Shown piece by piece: positions 23,170 through 30,612 of a DNA stretch of 36,992 nucleotides. The first letter of the stretch is position 1; each line of letters opens with the position of its first letter. The stretch is taken from the NCBI GenBank assembly GCA_038258215.1, contig JBBSQC010000036.1, positions 1 through 36,992 on the forward strand. The letters run 5' to 3'. The notes beneath the pieces were generated by a model that saw only the letters and a list, made by a program, of their open reading frames with translations, was not told where the DNA came from and did not search any database. Origin of the DNA: Fodinibacter sp038258215 (GTDB lineage Bacteria; Actinomycetota; Actinomycetes; Actinomycetales; Dermatophilaceae). A program made the position numbers and the translations under genes.

Positions 23170-23868
23170 ATGGCAACACAGCTGCAGGAGGCGCCGAACC
23201 GGCGCTCGATCATCGCGACCCGCCCGCTGATGGGCTGGCGTACCGTCGACATCCTCACGATCGCCTTCCTCGGCGCGGCCCTCGGCGTCGCGTTCTGGGG
23301 GTGGGGCATCTTCTACAACGGCCCGATCACCGCACTGAAGATCGGCTACGCCCCGCTCATGGGGCTCTTCGTCGGGCCGTGGTTCATGGCCGGCGTGATC
23401 GGCGGGCTCGTCGTGCGGCGCCCCGGCGCGGCACTGTTCTGCGAGGTCGTCGCGGCGCTGGTCTCGATGCTGCCGGGCACCGAGTGGGGCGCCACGGTTT
23501 TGGTCTCGGGTGTCCTCCAGGGCCTCGGAGCGGAGCTGGCCTTCGCGATCTTCGGCTACAAGCTCTTCGGCGTCGGTGTGGCGGCCCTTGCCGGGGTGCT
23601 GTCGGCCCCGCTCGAGTGGGCCTTCGAGGTCGTGAAGTTCCCTGCGTCGTGGGCGGATGTGCCCGTGCTCTCGGTGTTCGCGAACGGCGGCGGGTGGTAC
23701 GCCGAGTGGGTGCTCACCGACAAGCTGGTCTATCTGGGGGCGATGGCGCTCTCCGGAGCGGTGATCGCCGGAGGGGTGGGCTGGCTGCTGGTGCGGGCGC
23801 TGGCCCGCGCCGGTGCGCTCTCGGCCTTCCCCGCCGGACAGGAACACCGGGAGTCCCGAGCTGTCTGA
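23170..23868 (+). CDS. ykoE: ECF transporter S component, YkoE type (thiamine/HMP uptake)
   Basis: A 232-residue membrane protein with about six helices: VDILTIAFLGAALGVAFWGW, PLMGLFVGPWFMAGVIGGLV, RPGAALFCEVVAALVSMLPG, LVSGVLQGLGAELAFAIFGY, VAALAGVLSAPLEWAFEVVK and GAMALSGAVIAGGVGWLLVR. The stretch EVVAALVSMLPGTEWG and the QGLGAELAF motif are typical of YkoE, the substrate-binding subunit of the YkoEDC transporter for hydroxymethylpyrimidine or thiamine. Control by a TPP riboswitch directly upstream supports that substrate. GGGAGAAG precedes the ATG at 23170. The fused energising subunit follows almost without gap. Confidence 0.94.
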   Translation: MATQLQEAPNRRSIIATRPLMGWRTVDILTIAFLGAALGVAFWGWGIFYNGPITALKIGYAPLMGLFVGPWFMAGVIGGLVVRRPGAALFCEVVAALVSMLPGTEWGATVLVSGVLQGLGAELAFAIFGYKLFGVGVAALAGVLSAPLEWAFEVVKFPASWADVPVLSVFANGGGWYAEWVLTDKLVYLGAMALSGAVIAGGVGWLLVRALARAGALSAFPAGQEHRESRAV

Positions 23869-23872
23869 GCGG

Positions 23873-26278
23873 GTGGCCGCGCGGGCGCGGGGGCGGGTCG
23901 AGGTCTCCGGGCTGACCTGGCGACCCTTCGGCCGGCGCGAGCCGGTGCTGCGCGAGGTGACCCTGGCGATCGAGCCGGGGGAGCGCGTGCTGCTCGTCGG
24001 GCCCTCGGGCTCGGGCAAGTCCACCCTGCTGCGTGCCCTCGCCGGTCTGCTCGAGACCGCCGACGCGGGCGAGGTCAGTGGGTCGGTGACCGTGGACGGT
24101 GCCGTGCCCGGGGCTCGGCCGGGCGCCGTGGGGCTGGTGCTGCAGGAGCCGGGCGCGGGGGTGGTCGCGGCGTCGGTGGCGCGCGACATCGCCTTCGGGC
24201 CGGAGAACGTCGGGATGCCGCGCGCGGCCATGCCTACCGTCGTCACCGCGGCGCTGGCGGCGGTGGGTCTCGGCGACCTGCCGCTGAACACCCCGACGAC
24301 CGCGCTCTCCGGCGGCCAGACCCAGCGGCTGGCCCTGGCCGGAGCGCTGGCGCTGGACCCGTCGGTGGTGCTGCTCGACGAGCCCACGGCGATGCTCGAC
24401 CCCGCGTCGGCGGCGGAGGTGCGCGATGCCGTGGCGGCCCTCGGCGCCGGTCCCGGTTCGCGCACGCTCGTCGTGGTCGAGCACGTGCTGGGGCCGTGGG
24501 TCGACCTCGTGGAGCGGCTCGTCGTCCTCGACGACGAGGGGCGTGTCGTCGCCGACGGTCCGGTGGCTGACGTGCTGGAGCAGCGGCGCGGCATGCTGCT
24601 CGACATGGGCATCTGGGTGCCGGGGGAGCCCCCGCCGACGCCGGTGCCCGTCGATCCGGGGCTCGTCACTCCGTGGCGCGCACCGGCGGGTGCGGCCCTG
24701 GCGAGCGAGCCCCTGGTGGTGGAGCGAACGACCCGTCTCCTCGACGGGACGTTGCGCACGCTGCGGGCCGCCGAGGTGTCGCAGCGACTCGAGGCCTCAC
24801 CGGGAAGCCTGACCGTGCTCGTCGGACCGAGCGGGTCGGGGAAGTCCACGGTGCTCCATGCCCTGGCCGGCTTCCTCACCCCGACCGACGCCGGAGCGGT
24901 CACCGTGCCCGCCCCAGATCCCGCGCCGCCGCGAACAAGTGACCAATTGGGCGATTCTTTACACGGGCAGGCGCAAAGAAGTGACCAATTGGGCGATTCT
25001 TTACGGGGGAAGGCGCGAACAAGTGACCTATTGGTCAGTTCCTCACCGCCGGGTGAGCTCTCGGCGCCGGACCTCGCCCGATCCCTCGCGTGGGTGCCGC
25101 AGTGGTCCAGCTCCACGATCGTCACCGGCAACGTGCTCGACGAGGTGCTCGCCACCACCCGTGCGCTCGCGGCCGACGGCAGCAACTCCGGCGGCAGTGG
25201 CTCGGTCGACAGCGGTGCCGACGACAGCGGCTTCGTCGACCGCGCCCGGGCGCTGCTGGAGGCTCTCGGTCTGGCCCACCTGGAGTCCGCCGACCCTCGC
25301 GAGCTGTCCGGAGGCGAGCAACGGCGCCTGGCCGTCGCCGCCGCCCTGCTCCACGGCCCTCCCGTCCTCCTGGCCGACGAGCCCACCGTCGGGCAGGACC
25401 GCCGCACCTGGGCGGCCCTCGTCGGGCTCGTCGCGGCATACCGCAGCGCTGGCGGAGCGGTCGTCGCCGCCACCCACGACGCCCACGTCATCGACCGGGC
25501 CACGACGGAGGTCCGACTCACGGCGCCGGAGCGGCCGGCCCCGCCGCGCGCCGTGCGCACCCCGCTGCTCGCCCGGTGCGGGCCGCTCGCCCTGATGACC
25601 GCTGCGCTGCTCGCCGTGCCCGCTGGTGTGCTCTCGCCGCACTGGTCGACGAGTCTCGCCGTGCTGGCCACGCAGGTGGTGCTCACCGTCGTGGCGCTCT
25701 CCGCCCCAGGGGAGGGACCCCGTCCCGCGGGTCGCGCCCGCCGTGTGGCGCTGCGGATGCTGCCCGGCCTGGTCGCGGCCCTGTCCGTCGGCTGGTCGAC
25801 GTGGTTCCTCGCCGGGCACGACGTCGACGCGGCCCTCACCGTGGCGCTGCGGGTGCTCGTCATCGTGCTGCCCTCCGCCGTGCTCATCCCGTGGATCGAC
25901 CCCGACGAGCTCGGCGACCACCTGGCCCAACGGCTCGGTATGCCGGACCGCCCGGTCGTCGCGACGGCCGCGGCCCTGCAACGCGTGCAGTCCTTCGGCG
26001 CCATCTGGTCGGAGATGGCCCGGGCGAGGCGGGTGCGCGGCGTCGGGGTCTCGTGGCGTCGCCCTCGAAGTGTGGTCGCGCACGTGGGAGCCCTGACGAT
26101 GGGGCTGCTCGTGCGCACCCTGCGGGCTGCCGCCGAGCTGGCCGTCGCGATGGATGCCCGGGGCTTCGCCACCGCCCGGGCCCGCAGCTGGTGGAAGCCC
26201 GCGCCGTGGCACTGGGGTGACACCCTCCTCGTGCTGCTCGCCACCGTGCCCCTCGTCGTCGCCGTGCTCGCGCGCTGA
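23873..26278 (+). CDS. ykoD: Fused ECF transporter energy-coupling protein: two ABC ATPases plus EcfT membrane domain (YkoD-YkoC)
   Basis: About 800 residues, three domains. ATPase 1: Walker A GPSGSGKST (about residue 45), LVLQEPG Q-loop, LSGGQTQRLALAGAL, Walker B VVLLDEPTAMLD. ATPase 2: Walker A GPSGSGKST (about 318), Q-loop AWVPQW (about 409), LSGGEQRRLAVAAAL, Walker B VLLADEPTVGQD, switch His in ATHDAH. From residue 563 an EcfT domain follows with membrane helices and the two coupling motifs (ARARRVRG, AMDARGF). YkoC is normally a separate protein. Between Walker A and Q-loop of ATPase 2 sits a 42-bp tandem repeat (residues 353-395), absent from ordinary ATPases. GTG 23873 is chosen as nearest the ykoE stop; GTG 23813, overlapping ykoE, is possible. 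Confidence 0.92.
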   Translation: MAARARGRVEVSGLTWRPFGRREPVLREVTLAIEPGERVLLVGPSGSGKSTLLRALAGLLETADAGEVSGSVTVDGAVPGARPGAVGLVLQEPGAGVVAASVARDIAFGPENVGMPRAAMPTVVTAALAAVGLGDLPLNTPTTALSGGQTQRLALAGALALDPSVVLLDEPTAMLDPASAAEVRDAVAALGAGPGSRTLVVVEHVLGPWVDLVERLVVLDDEGRVVADGPVADVLEQRRGMLLDMGIWVPGEPPPTPVPVDPGLVTPWRAPAGAALASEPLVVERTTRLLDGTLRTLRAAEVSQRLEASPGSLTVLVGPSGSGKSTVLHALAGFLTPTDAGAVTVPAPDPAPPRTSDQLGDSLHGQAQRSDQLGDSLRGKARTSDLLVSSSPPGELSAPDLARSLAWVPQWSSSTIVTGNVLDEVLATTRALAADGSNSGGSGSVDSGADDSGFVDRARALLEALGLAHLESADPRELSGGEQRRLAVAAALLHGPPVLLADEPTVGQDRRTWAALVGLVAAYRSAGGAVVAATHDAHVIDRATTEVRLTAPERPAPPRAVRTPLLARCGPLALMTAALLAVPAGVLSPHWSTSLAVLATQVVLTVVALSAPGEGPRPAGRARRVALRMLPGLVAALSVGWSTWFLAGHDVDAALTVALRVLVIVLPSAVLIPWIDPDELGDHLAQRLGMPDRPVVATAAALQRVQSFGAIWSEMARARRVRGVGVSWRRPRSVVAHVGALTMGLLVRTLRAAAELAVAMDARGFATARARSWWKPAPWHWGDTLLVLLATVPLVVAVLAR
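24931..25056 (+). repeat. In-frame 42-bp tandem repeat (three units) inside the transporter ATPase
   Basis: GTGACC starts at 24939, 24981 and 25023, a period of exactly 42 bases. Units 1 and 2 share GTGACCAATTGGGCGATT; unit 3 has diverged (GTGACCTATTGGTCAG). Each unit centres on the palindrome CCAATTGG with AA-rich and TT-rich flanks (AAAGAA...TTCTTT in unit 2), so it looks like a mobile palindromic sequence. It encodes the 14-residue repeat RTSDQLGDSLHGQA and is markedly A/T-richer than its surroundings. Confidence 0.85.
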
Positions 26279-26394
26279 CGCGGTTCGGGGCCGACGGAGA
26301 AGAAGTCCGTGGCGGCAGGTGTCGATCCGCCCACGCCTCGTACGTCATGGTGGTGTCGGCGAGGGTCGCCGGCACGCAAGGCAAGGAGCCGACC

Positions 26395-26745
26395 ATGAAG
26401 TTCTTCGTACTGCTCGCCGGCTATGGCGAGATGCCGCTGTGGAACGAGCTGACCCCCGAGCAGCGGGAAGAGGGGATGGCCCAGCACGGGGCGTTCGCGG
26501 CCGCGTGCGCCGAGCGCCCCGACGCCGAGATGCTGGCCGGGGAGGCGCTCGCCGGTGGTGACGCCGCGCGCACGATGCGCACCCGTGGCGGTCAGACAGC
26601 GGTGACGGACGGGCCGTTCGCCGAGGCCGCCGAGCAGATCGGCGGCTACTACGTGGTGGACGCCCCGGACAGCCCAACCGTCGAGGAGCTGTGCAAAGTC
26701 CTCCCGGCCTACGACATCGAGATCCGGCCGATCCTCGACATGTGA
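26395..26745 (+). CDS. YCII-related (DGPF-domain) protein, not paired with a sigma gene
   Basis: A 116-residue YCII-family protein with MKFFVLLAGYGEMPLWNELT, GEALAGGDAARTMRTRGGQT, the signature VTDGPFAEAAEQIGGYYVVD and the C-terminal EELCKVLPAYDIEIRPILDM. AAGGAG six bases upstream fixes the ATG. Unlike the copy at 3537 it has the classical DGPF and is not next to an ECF sigma gene; it lies between the thiamine transporter and an MFS gene. Its partner, if any, is not visible. Enzymatic activity is not established for this subgroup. Confidence 0.9.
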   Translation: MKFFVLLAGYGEMPLWNELTPEQREEGMAQHGAFAAACAERPDAEMLAGEALAGGDAARTMRTRGGQTAVTDGPFAEAAEQIGGYYVVDAPDSPTVEELCKVLPAYDIEIRPILDM

Positions 26746-26773
26746 CCTCCCGCGCTGCCCCGCCCCTCCCTGA

Positions 26774-26852
26774 CCCCGACTTATTGCGCTCCAGCCACGC
26801 CTAGCGGGCCTCCCGACCCCCGAAAACGTGGCTGGAGCGCAATAGGTCGGGG
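26774..26852. repeat. Intergenic hairpin element, copy B (same family as 18108-18180)
   Basis: Arms of 26 bases (26774-26799 and 26827-26852) enclose a 27-base loop. The outer arm again contains GACTTATTGCGCTCC, identical to copy A; the inner arm (AGCCACG) and loop differ apart from a CCGAAAA stretch in both. The one mismatch (T opposite G in AATAGGTC) is a wobble pair in + strand RNA. It lies 28 bases after the YCII gene and before the MFS promoter. Confidence 0.88.
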
Positions 26853-26899
26853 AGGTTGGACGGCGGGTGGTGACGTCAGGCCGGGCCGAGGGGAGACGG

Positions 26900-26905
26900 C
26901 ATACT
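26900..26905 (+). promoter_or_regulatory. Candidate -10 element of a leaderless promoter for the MFS gene
   Basis: CATACT, within GGCATACT, ends eight bases before the GTG at 26914; the gene has no ribosome binding site. The same GGCATACT at nearly the same spacing precedes the DUF389 gene at 34314. Confidence 0.45.
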
Positions 26906-26913
26906 GGTCGATC

Positions 26914-28128
26914 GTGTCTGCCACTCCCGTGACGGGCCCCGCGCCGCGGGTCCGCATCCCCCGCGAGATCTGGGTCCTGATCGCCGCGGCGTTCGTCATC
27001 GCGCTGGGGTTCGGCCTGATCACCCCGGTGCTGCCGCAGTTCGCGCAGAGCTTCGGCGTCGGCGCCACGGCGAGCTCGGTCGTGGTCAGCGCGTTCGCCT
27101 TCTTCCGCCTCGTCTTCGCTCCCGGCGGTGGTCTCCTCGTCGCGCGCCTGGGTGAGCGCCCGGTCTACCTCACCGGCCTGGTCATCGTCGCGATCTCCAC
27201 CGGCGCAACGGCATTCGCACAGACCTACTGGCAGCTTCTCGTCTTCCGCGGCCTCGGCGGTATCGGCTCGACGATGTTCACCGTCTCCGCCGTCGCGCTC
27301 ATCGTGCGCCTGGCCCCGCCATCGATCCGAGCGCGGGTCTCGTCGGCCTATGCCTCGGCCTTCCTGCTCGGCGGCATCGGCGGGCCGGTGGTGGGCGGGC
27401 TGCTCGGTAACCTCGGGTTGCGCGTGCCCTTCATCGTGTATGCCGTGACCCTCCTCATCGCTGCCGCGATCGTGGCGTCGTTCCTCTCGGGGGCGTCGCT
27501 GCGCCCGGCCGAGGGTGCGCCGGTGCTGCCGGTGATGACCGCGCGTGACGGCTGGCGGGACAGCGCGTACCGGGCGTCGATCTTCTCGGGGTTCGCCAAC
27601 GGGTGGGGGAACTTCGGGGTGCGCAACGCGATCCTCCCGCTCTTCGCCGCCGTCGTGATCGGTAAGGAGCCGTGGGTCGCCGGAATGGTCATCGCCGTTT
27701 TCGCGGCCGGCAACGCCGTGGGGCTCACGGTGGCCGGGAGGCTCGCTGACCGGTTCGGTCGTCGGCCGTTCATCCTCGGGGGGCTGCTCGTGAGCGGTGT
27801 GGCGACCGGCGTCACGGGCTTCGCGTCCGACCTGCCCACCCTCGTCGTCGTCTCGGTCATCGCCGGCCTCGGTGCTGGCACCCTGAACCCGGCGCAGCAG
27901 GCATCCCTCGCCGACGTCGTGGGGCGTGACCGCAACGGTGGCCGGGCCCTCGCCGCGTTCCAGATGTCCCAGGACAGCGGGGCCATCGTCGGGCCGATCA
28001 TCGCGGGCCTGCTCGTCGACAACGGCAGCTTCTCCCTCGCGTTCGGGGTGACCGGCGTGATCACGCTGCTGGCCGCCATCCCGTGGCTACGCGCGCGCGA
28101 GACCCATGACGTCGTGCGCACCACCTGA
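26914..28128 (+). CDS. MFS transporter, DHA1-like, 12 membrane segments
   Basis: A 404-residue major facilitator transporter: IWVLIAAAFVIALGFGLITP opens helix 1 with the ITPVLPQFAQSFG pattern of drug/H+ antiporters; ARLGERPVYLTGL is the loop 2-3 motif A, mirrored in the second half by GRLADRFGRRPFILGGLL; GGIGGPVVGGLLGNLG is the motif-C-like segment of antiporters in helix 5. It is an efflux pump by family, substrate unknown. The GTG at 26914 is chosen from the conserved N-terminus and the leaderless-type promoter in front. Hairpin elements flank the gene on both sides (26774 and 28141). Confidence 0.92.
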   Translation: MSATPVTGPAPRVRIPREIWVLIAAAFVIALGFGLITPVLPQFAQSFGVGATASSVVVSAFAFFRLVFAPGGGLLVARLGERPVYLTGLVIVAISTGATAFAQTYWQLLVFRGLGGIGSTMFTVSAVALIVRLAPPSIRARVSSAYASAFLLGGIGGPVVGGLLGNLGLRVPFIVYAVTLLIAAAIVASFLSGASLRPAEGAPVLPVMTARDGWRDSAYRASIFSGFANGWGNFGVRNAILPLFAAVVIGKEPWVAGMVIAVFAAGNAVGLTVAGRLADRFGRRPFILGGLLVSGVATGVTGFASDLPTLVVVSVIAGLGAGTLNPAQQASLADVVGRDRNGGRALAAFQMSQDSGAIVGPIIAGLLVDNGSFSLAFGVTGVITLLAAIPWLRARETHDVVRTT

Positions 28129-28140
28129 CCCCCGCCATCC

Positions 28141-28210
28141 ACCCGACGAGTGAACAGAACGCGCCGTCTCGCCTCGCGCGCAGACGGCGTGTTCTGTTCA
28201 CTCGTCGGGT
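28141..28210. repeat. Intergenic hairpin element with 29-base arms
   Basis: Arms 28141-28169 and 28182-28210 are complementary at 28 of 29 positions around a 12-base loop; outer sequence ACCCGACGAGTGAACAGAAC. The single mismatch is a G-U wobble in + strand RNA. Sequence differs from the 18108/26774 family, but the architecture and position (13 bases after a + strand stop codon) are the same. No U-tract follows. Confidence 0.88.
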
Positions 28211-28220
28211 CAAGGGGTGG

Positions 28221-28964
28221 GTGGGAACGGGCTGGGGGGCGGGCGCGTTGATCCTTGGCCACGCACGACCGACCCCGGAGGCCCACATCACCGACCACGC
28301 CGTCACGACATCCGCCACCACGAGGTCGCCCGTCGCACTGTTCGATGCCCAGGTCGACAGGCTCCTCGCGCTGGGTTACCCGGCGCTCGCAGGGTTCGAC
28401 GAGCCAGCCTTCCTCGCCCACCTGAACCCCCTGCGCGCGCTCGCCGAGGACCTTCGCGACCTGCCGGAGCCCGCGCCCGGCCACGCCCCACTCGTGCTCG
28501 TGGTCACCCGCGACCTCGTCGACCCACACCTCACGGTCCCCCTGCTCCGGCTCGCCCCCAAGGGCACCAAGCCGGGGATCCTCGACCGCAACCATGGCGA
28601 GGAAGGCCTCGAGCCCTACCGTCCCATCCCACAGGTGGAGCTGCCCGGAGGATCCACGGCGTACCTGCTCCTCGACGTCGACCGGGGTGAGGAGTTCCTC
28701 GGGGTGCGGCCCGAGCACGCTCTACCGGTGATCCTCGGACGTGGACGCACGCCGCTGACCATCGAGGAGGGCATCGCGGTCGTCACCCACGCGCCTCACC
28801 TGCTGGAGAAGAACCGCTGCTTCATGCTGTCGGGCTCCCGCCGCGGGGACCGGCGCGTGCCGGCGATGTGGATCTCGGAGCGCGCCCCCAAGCTCGGCTG
28901 GTGCTGGGACGGCAACCCACACAGCTGGCTGGGTGTCGCCTCGACGGGGTCCCGCCGGGCCTGA
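28221..28964 (+). CDS. DUF5701-family protein
   Basis: A protein of about 240 residues that I assign to DUF5701, an actinobacterial family of unknown function: VALFDAQVDRLLALGYPALA, PLVLVVTRDLVDPHLTVPLL, AYLLLDVDRGEEFLGVRPEH, RTPLTIEEGIAVVTHAPHLL and the end segment CFMLSGSRRGDRRVPAMWIS, APKLGWCWDGNPHSWLGVAS. It is soluble with no signal peptide. The start is uncertain: GTG 28221 has AAGGGG just upstream, while TTG 28248 is also preceded by a G-rich stretch; the conserved part starts near codon 30. It lies directly behind a long hairpin element and ends 10 bases before the convergent MFS gene. Confidence 0.82.
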   Translation: MGTGWGAGALILGHARPTPEAHITDHAVTTSATTRSPVALFDAQVDRLLALGYPALAGFDEPAFLAHLNPLRALAEDLRDLPEPAPGHAPLVLVVTRDLVDPHLTVPLLRLAPKGTKPGILDRNHGEEGLEPYRPIPQVELPGGSTAYLLLDVDRGEEFLGVRPEHALPVILGRGRTPLTIEEGIAVVTHAPHLLEKNRCFMLSGSRRGDRRVPAMWISERAPKLGWCWDGNPHSWLGVASTGSRRA

Positions 28965-28973
28965 GCCCGCTCG

Positions 28974-30455
28974 TCAGGCCTCGACGACCTCGGCCACCTC
29001 GACGACCTCCTCCACCCGGCGGGGCATGAGGAGCGTGGCGACGAGCAGCGTGAGAGCGACGACGAACGAGGCGAGGAAGACGCTGTGCAGGGCCGGACCG
29101 AGCACGTCGGGGCTCAGGCTCTCCAGGTCGGCAGGCTCGCCACCGAGCCGGCTGCGCACCACGCCGTTGGCGATCGCCCCGAAGGCCGCCACCCCCACGG
29201 CGCTGCCGATGGACCGCGCGAAGATGTTGGCCCCTGTGGCCACCCCGCGCTGGCCCCACCCGACCGCGGCCTGGGCCGCGACGATCGACGGGCTCGCGAC
29301 GAGGCCGAAGCCCAGGCCCATGACGAAGCACGGGGCGGCGAGGTGCCACACCGCACTCTGTTCGTCGACGGTGAGCAGCAGCGCCGCGCCGGCGACCGCG
29401 ATCACCGCTCCGATGAACATGGTGGTGCGGAAGCCGAGGCGCAGGTAGAGGCGCCCGGACGACGACGCGGCGATGGGCCAGCCGATGGTCATCGCCGCCA
29501 GGGCGAAACCGGCGACGACCGCGCCGCTGCCGAGCACCCCTTGTGCGTAGAGCGGGACGTAGGAGGTGAGCCCGAGCAGCAGCACCCCGACGACGAGCCC
29601 GACGAGCATGGTGGCGCCGACCACCCTGTGCCCGAAAACCCACAGTGGCAGCACCGGCTCGGGGGCCCGGCGCTCCACGAGGACGAATGCCGTGAGCAGC
29701 ACCACCGAGCCCACGACCAGCCCGATGCTGGGCACCGACAGCCAGGCCCAGAGGATGCCGCCCTCGAGCAGCGCGACGAGGAGTGCCACGGTGCCGGTGA
29801 GGAGCAGCAGCGTCCCGGCCACGTCGATGTGGGGCCGCTGGCCAGACCGGGCCCGGGTGGTCTCCCGGAACCCTCGCTGCAGCACCCAGGCGGCGACGAG
29901 CCCGAGGGGGAGGTTGACGAGGAAGATCCACCGCCACGAGAGGTAGTCGGCGAAGACACCCCCGAGGGTGGGCCCGACGAGGGAGGAGATCGCCCACACC
30001 GAGGCCAGGTAGCCCTGCACCTTGGCCCGCTCGGCCACGGAGTAGATGTCGCCCACGATGGTCATGCCGATCGGCTGGATCGCGCCGGCGCCGAGTCCCT
30101 GCAGGGCCCGGAAGGCGATGAGCGCGCCGATCGACCACGCGACACCGCAGAGCAGCGACCCGCCGATGAACAGCGCGATGCCGACGAGCATCACGGTCTT
30201 GCGGCCGAACAGGTCGGCGACCTTCGCGTAGACCGGGATCGACACCGCCTGGGCCAGCACGTAGATCGAGAAGAGCCACGGGAACTGGCTCAAACCGCCG
30301 AGATCGCGGACCACCGCGGGCACGGCGGCCGCGAGGATCGTGGCGTCGATGGCGACGAGCCCGGTGCTCAGCATCACCGCGAGGAGCACCGGCCCCCGCT
30401 CGCTGCGGAGCCCGACGGTCGCCCGGCTGATGGGCGGGTCGGTGGCGGTCGTCAC
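28974..30455 (-). CDS. MFS multidrug exporter, DHA2-like, 14 membrane segments
   Basis: A 493-residue DHA2-type drug/H+ antiporter. Visible family marks: LSTGLVAIDATILAAAVPAV in helix 1 (the D-x-T-I-x-x-x-A-x-P motif of 14-TM pumps), KVADLFGRKTVMLVGIALFI (motif A), ALQGLGAGAIQPIGMTIVGD (motif B region), and WAISSLVGPTLGGVFADYLS followed by WRWIFLVNLPLG (motif C and the WRW..F..N.P signature). Substrate unknown. The GTG at 30455 is preferred (GGGAG close upstream); the open frame extends further but only through repeat DNA at 30507-30612. It is downstream of the cation diffusion facilitator in the same direction, 156 bases away. Confidence 0.93.
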   Translation of the reverse strand: MTTATDPPISRATVGLRSERGPVLLAVMLSTGLVAIDATILAAAVPAVVRDLGGLSQFPWLFSIYVLAQAVSIPVYAKVADLFGRKTVMLVGIALFIGGSLLCGVAWSIGALIAFRALQGLGAGAIQPIGMTIVGDIYSVAERAKVQGYLASVWAISSLVGPTLGGVFADYLSWRWIFLVNLPLGLVAAWVLQRGFRETTRARSGQRPHIDVAGTLLLLTGTVALLVALLEGGILWAWLSVPSIGLVVGSVVLLTAFVLVERRAPEPVLPLWVFGHRVVGATMLVGLVVGVLLLGLTSYVPLYAQGVLGSGAVVAGFALAAMTIGWPIAASSSGRLYLRLGFRTTMFIGAVIAVAGAALLLTVDEQSAVWHLAAPCFVMGLGFGLVASPSIVAAQAAVGWGQRGVATGANIFARSIGSAVGVAAFGAIANGVVRSRLGGEPADLESLSPDVLGPALHSVFLASFVVALTLLVATLLMPRRVEEVVEVAEVVEA

Positions 30456-30506
30456 CTCGCTCCCAACCACCCGGGCGTGGACGGCATTCCTCCGGGTTCG
30501 ACACGA

Positions 30507-30612
30507 CGTCCGGCAGGTTGCCCGTGGCGGGACCAACCTGCCGGACGCAGCAGCGGGCCCACAAGGACGTCCGGCACCTCGACCTTGGAGGGACCAACCT
30601 GCCGGACGCAGC
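30507..30612. repeat. Duplicated inverted/direct repeat between CDF and MFS genes
   Basis: Unit 1 is an inverted repeat with 14-base arms CGTCCGGCAGGTTG and complement (30507-30520/30534-30547). Unit 2 repeats it in degenerate form, arms CGTCCGGCA/TGCCGGACG (30568-30576/30600-30608). The right arms of both units, 23 bases long (30529-30551 and 30590-30612), are identical, period 61. The last base overlaps the CDF stop codon. Confidence 0.85.

Noticed and set aside
24931..25056. CRISPR array
   Set aside because: The three 42-base units are contiguous with no unique spacers and lie inside a coding frame.
23044..26487. A 1147-codon open frame on the minus strand opposite the thiamine transporter
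   Set aside because: It is low-complexity (Arg/Ser/Thr/Pro-rich) sequence antisense to a gene with complete ABC and EcfT motifs; long antisense frames are expected at this G+C content.
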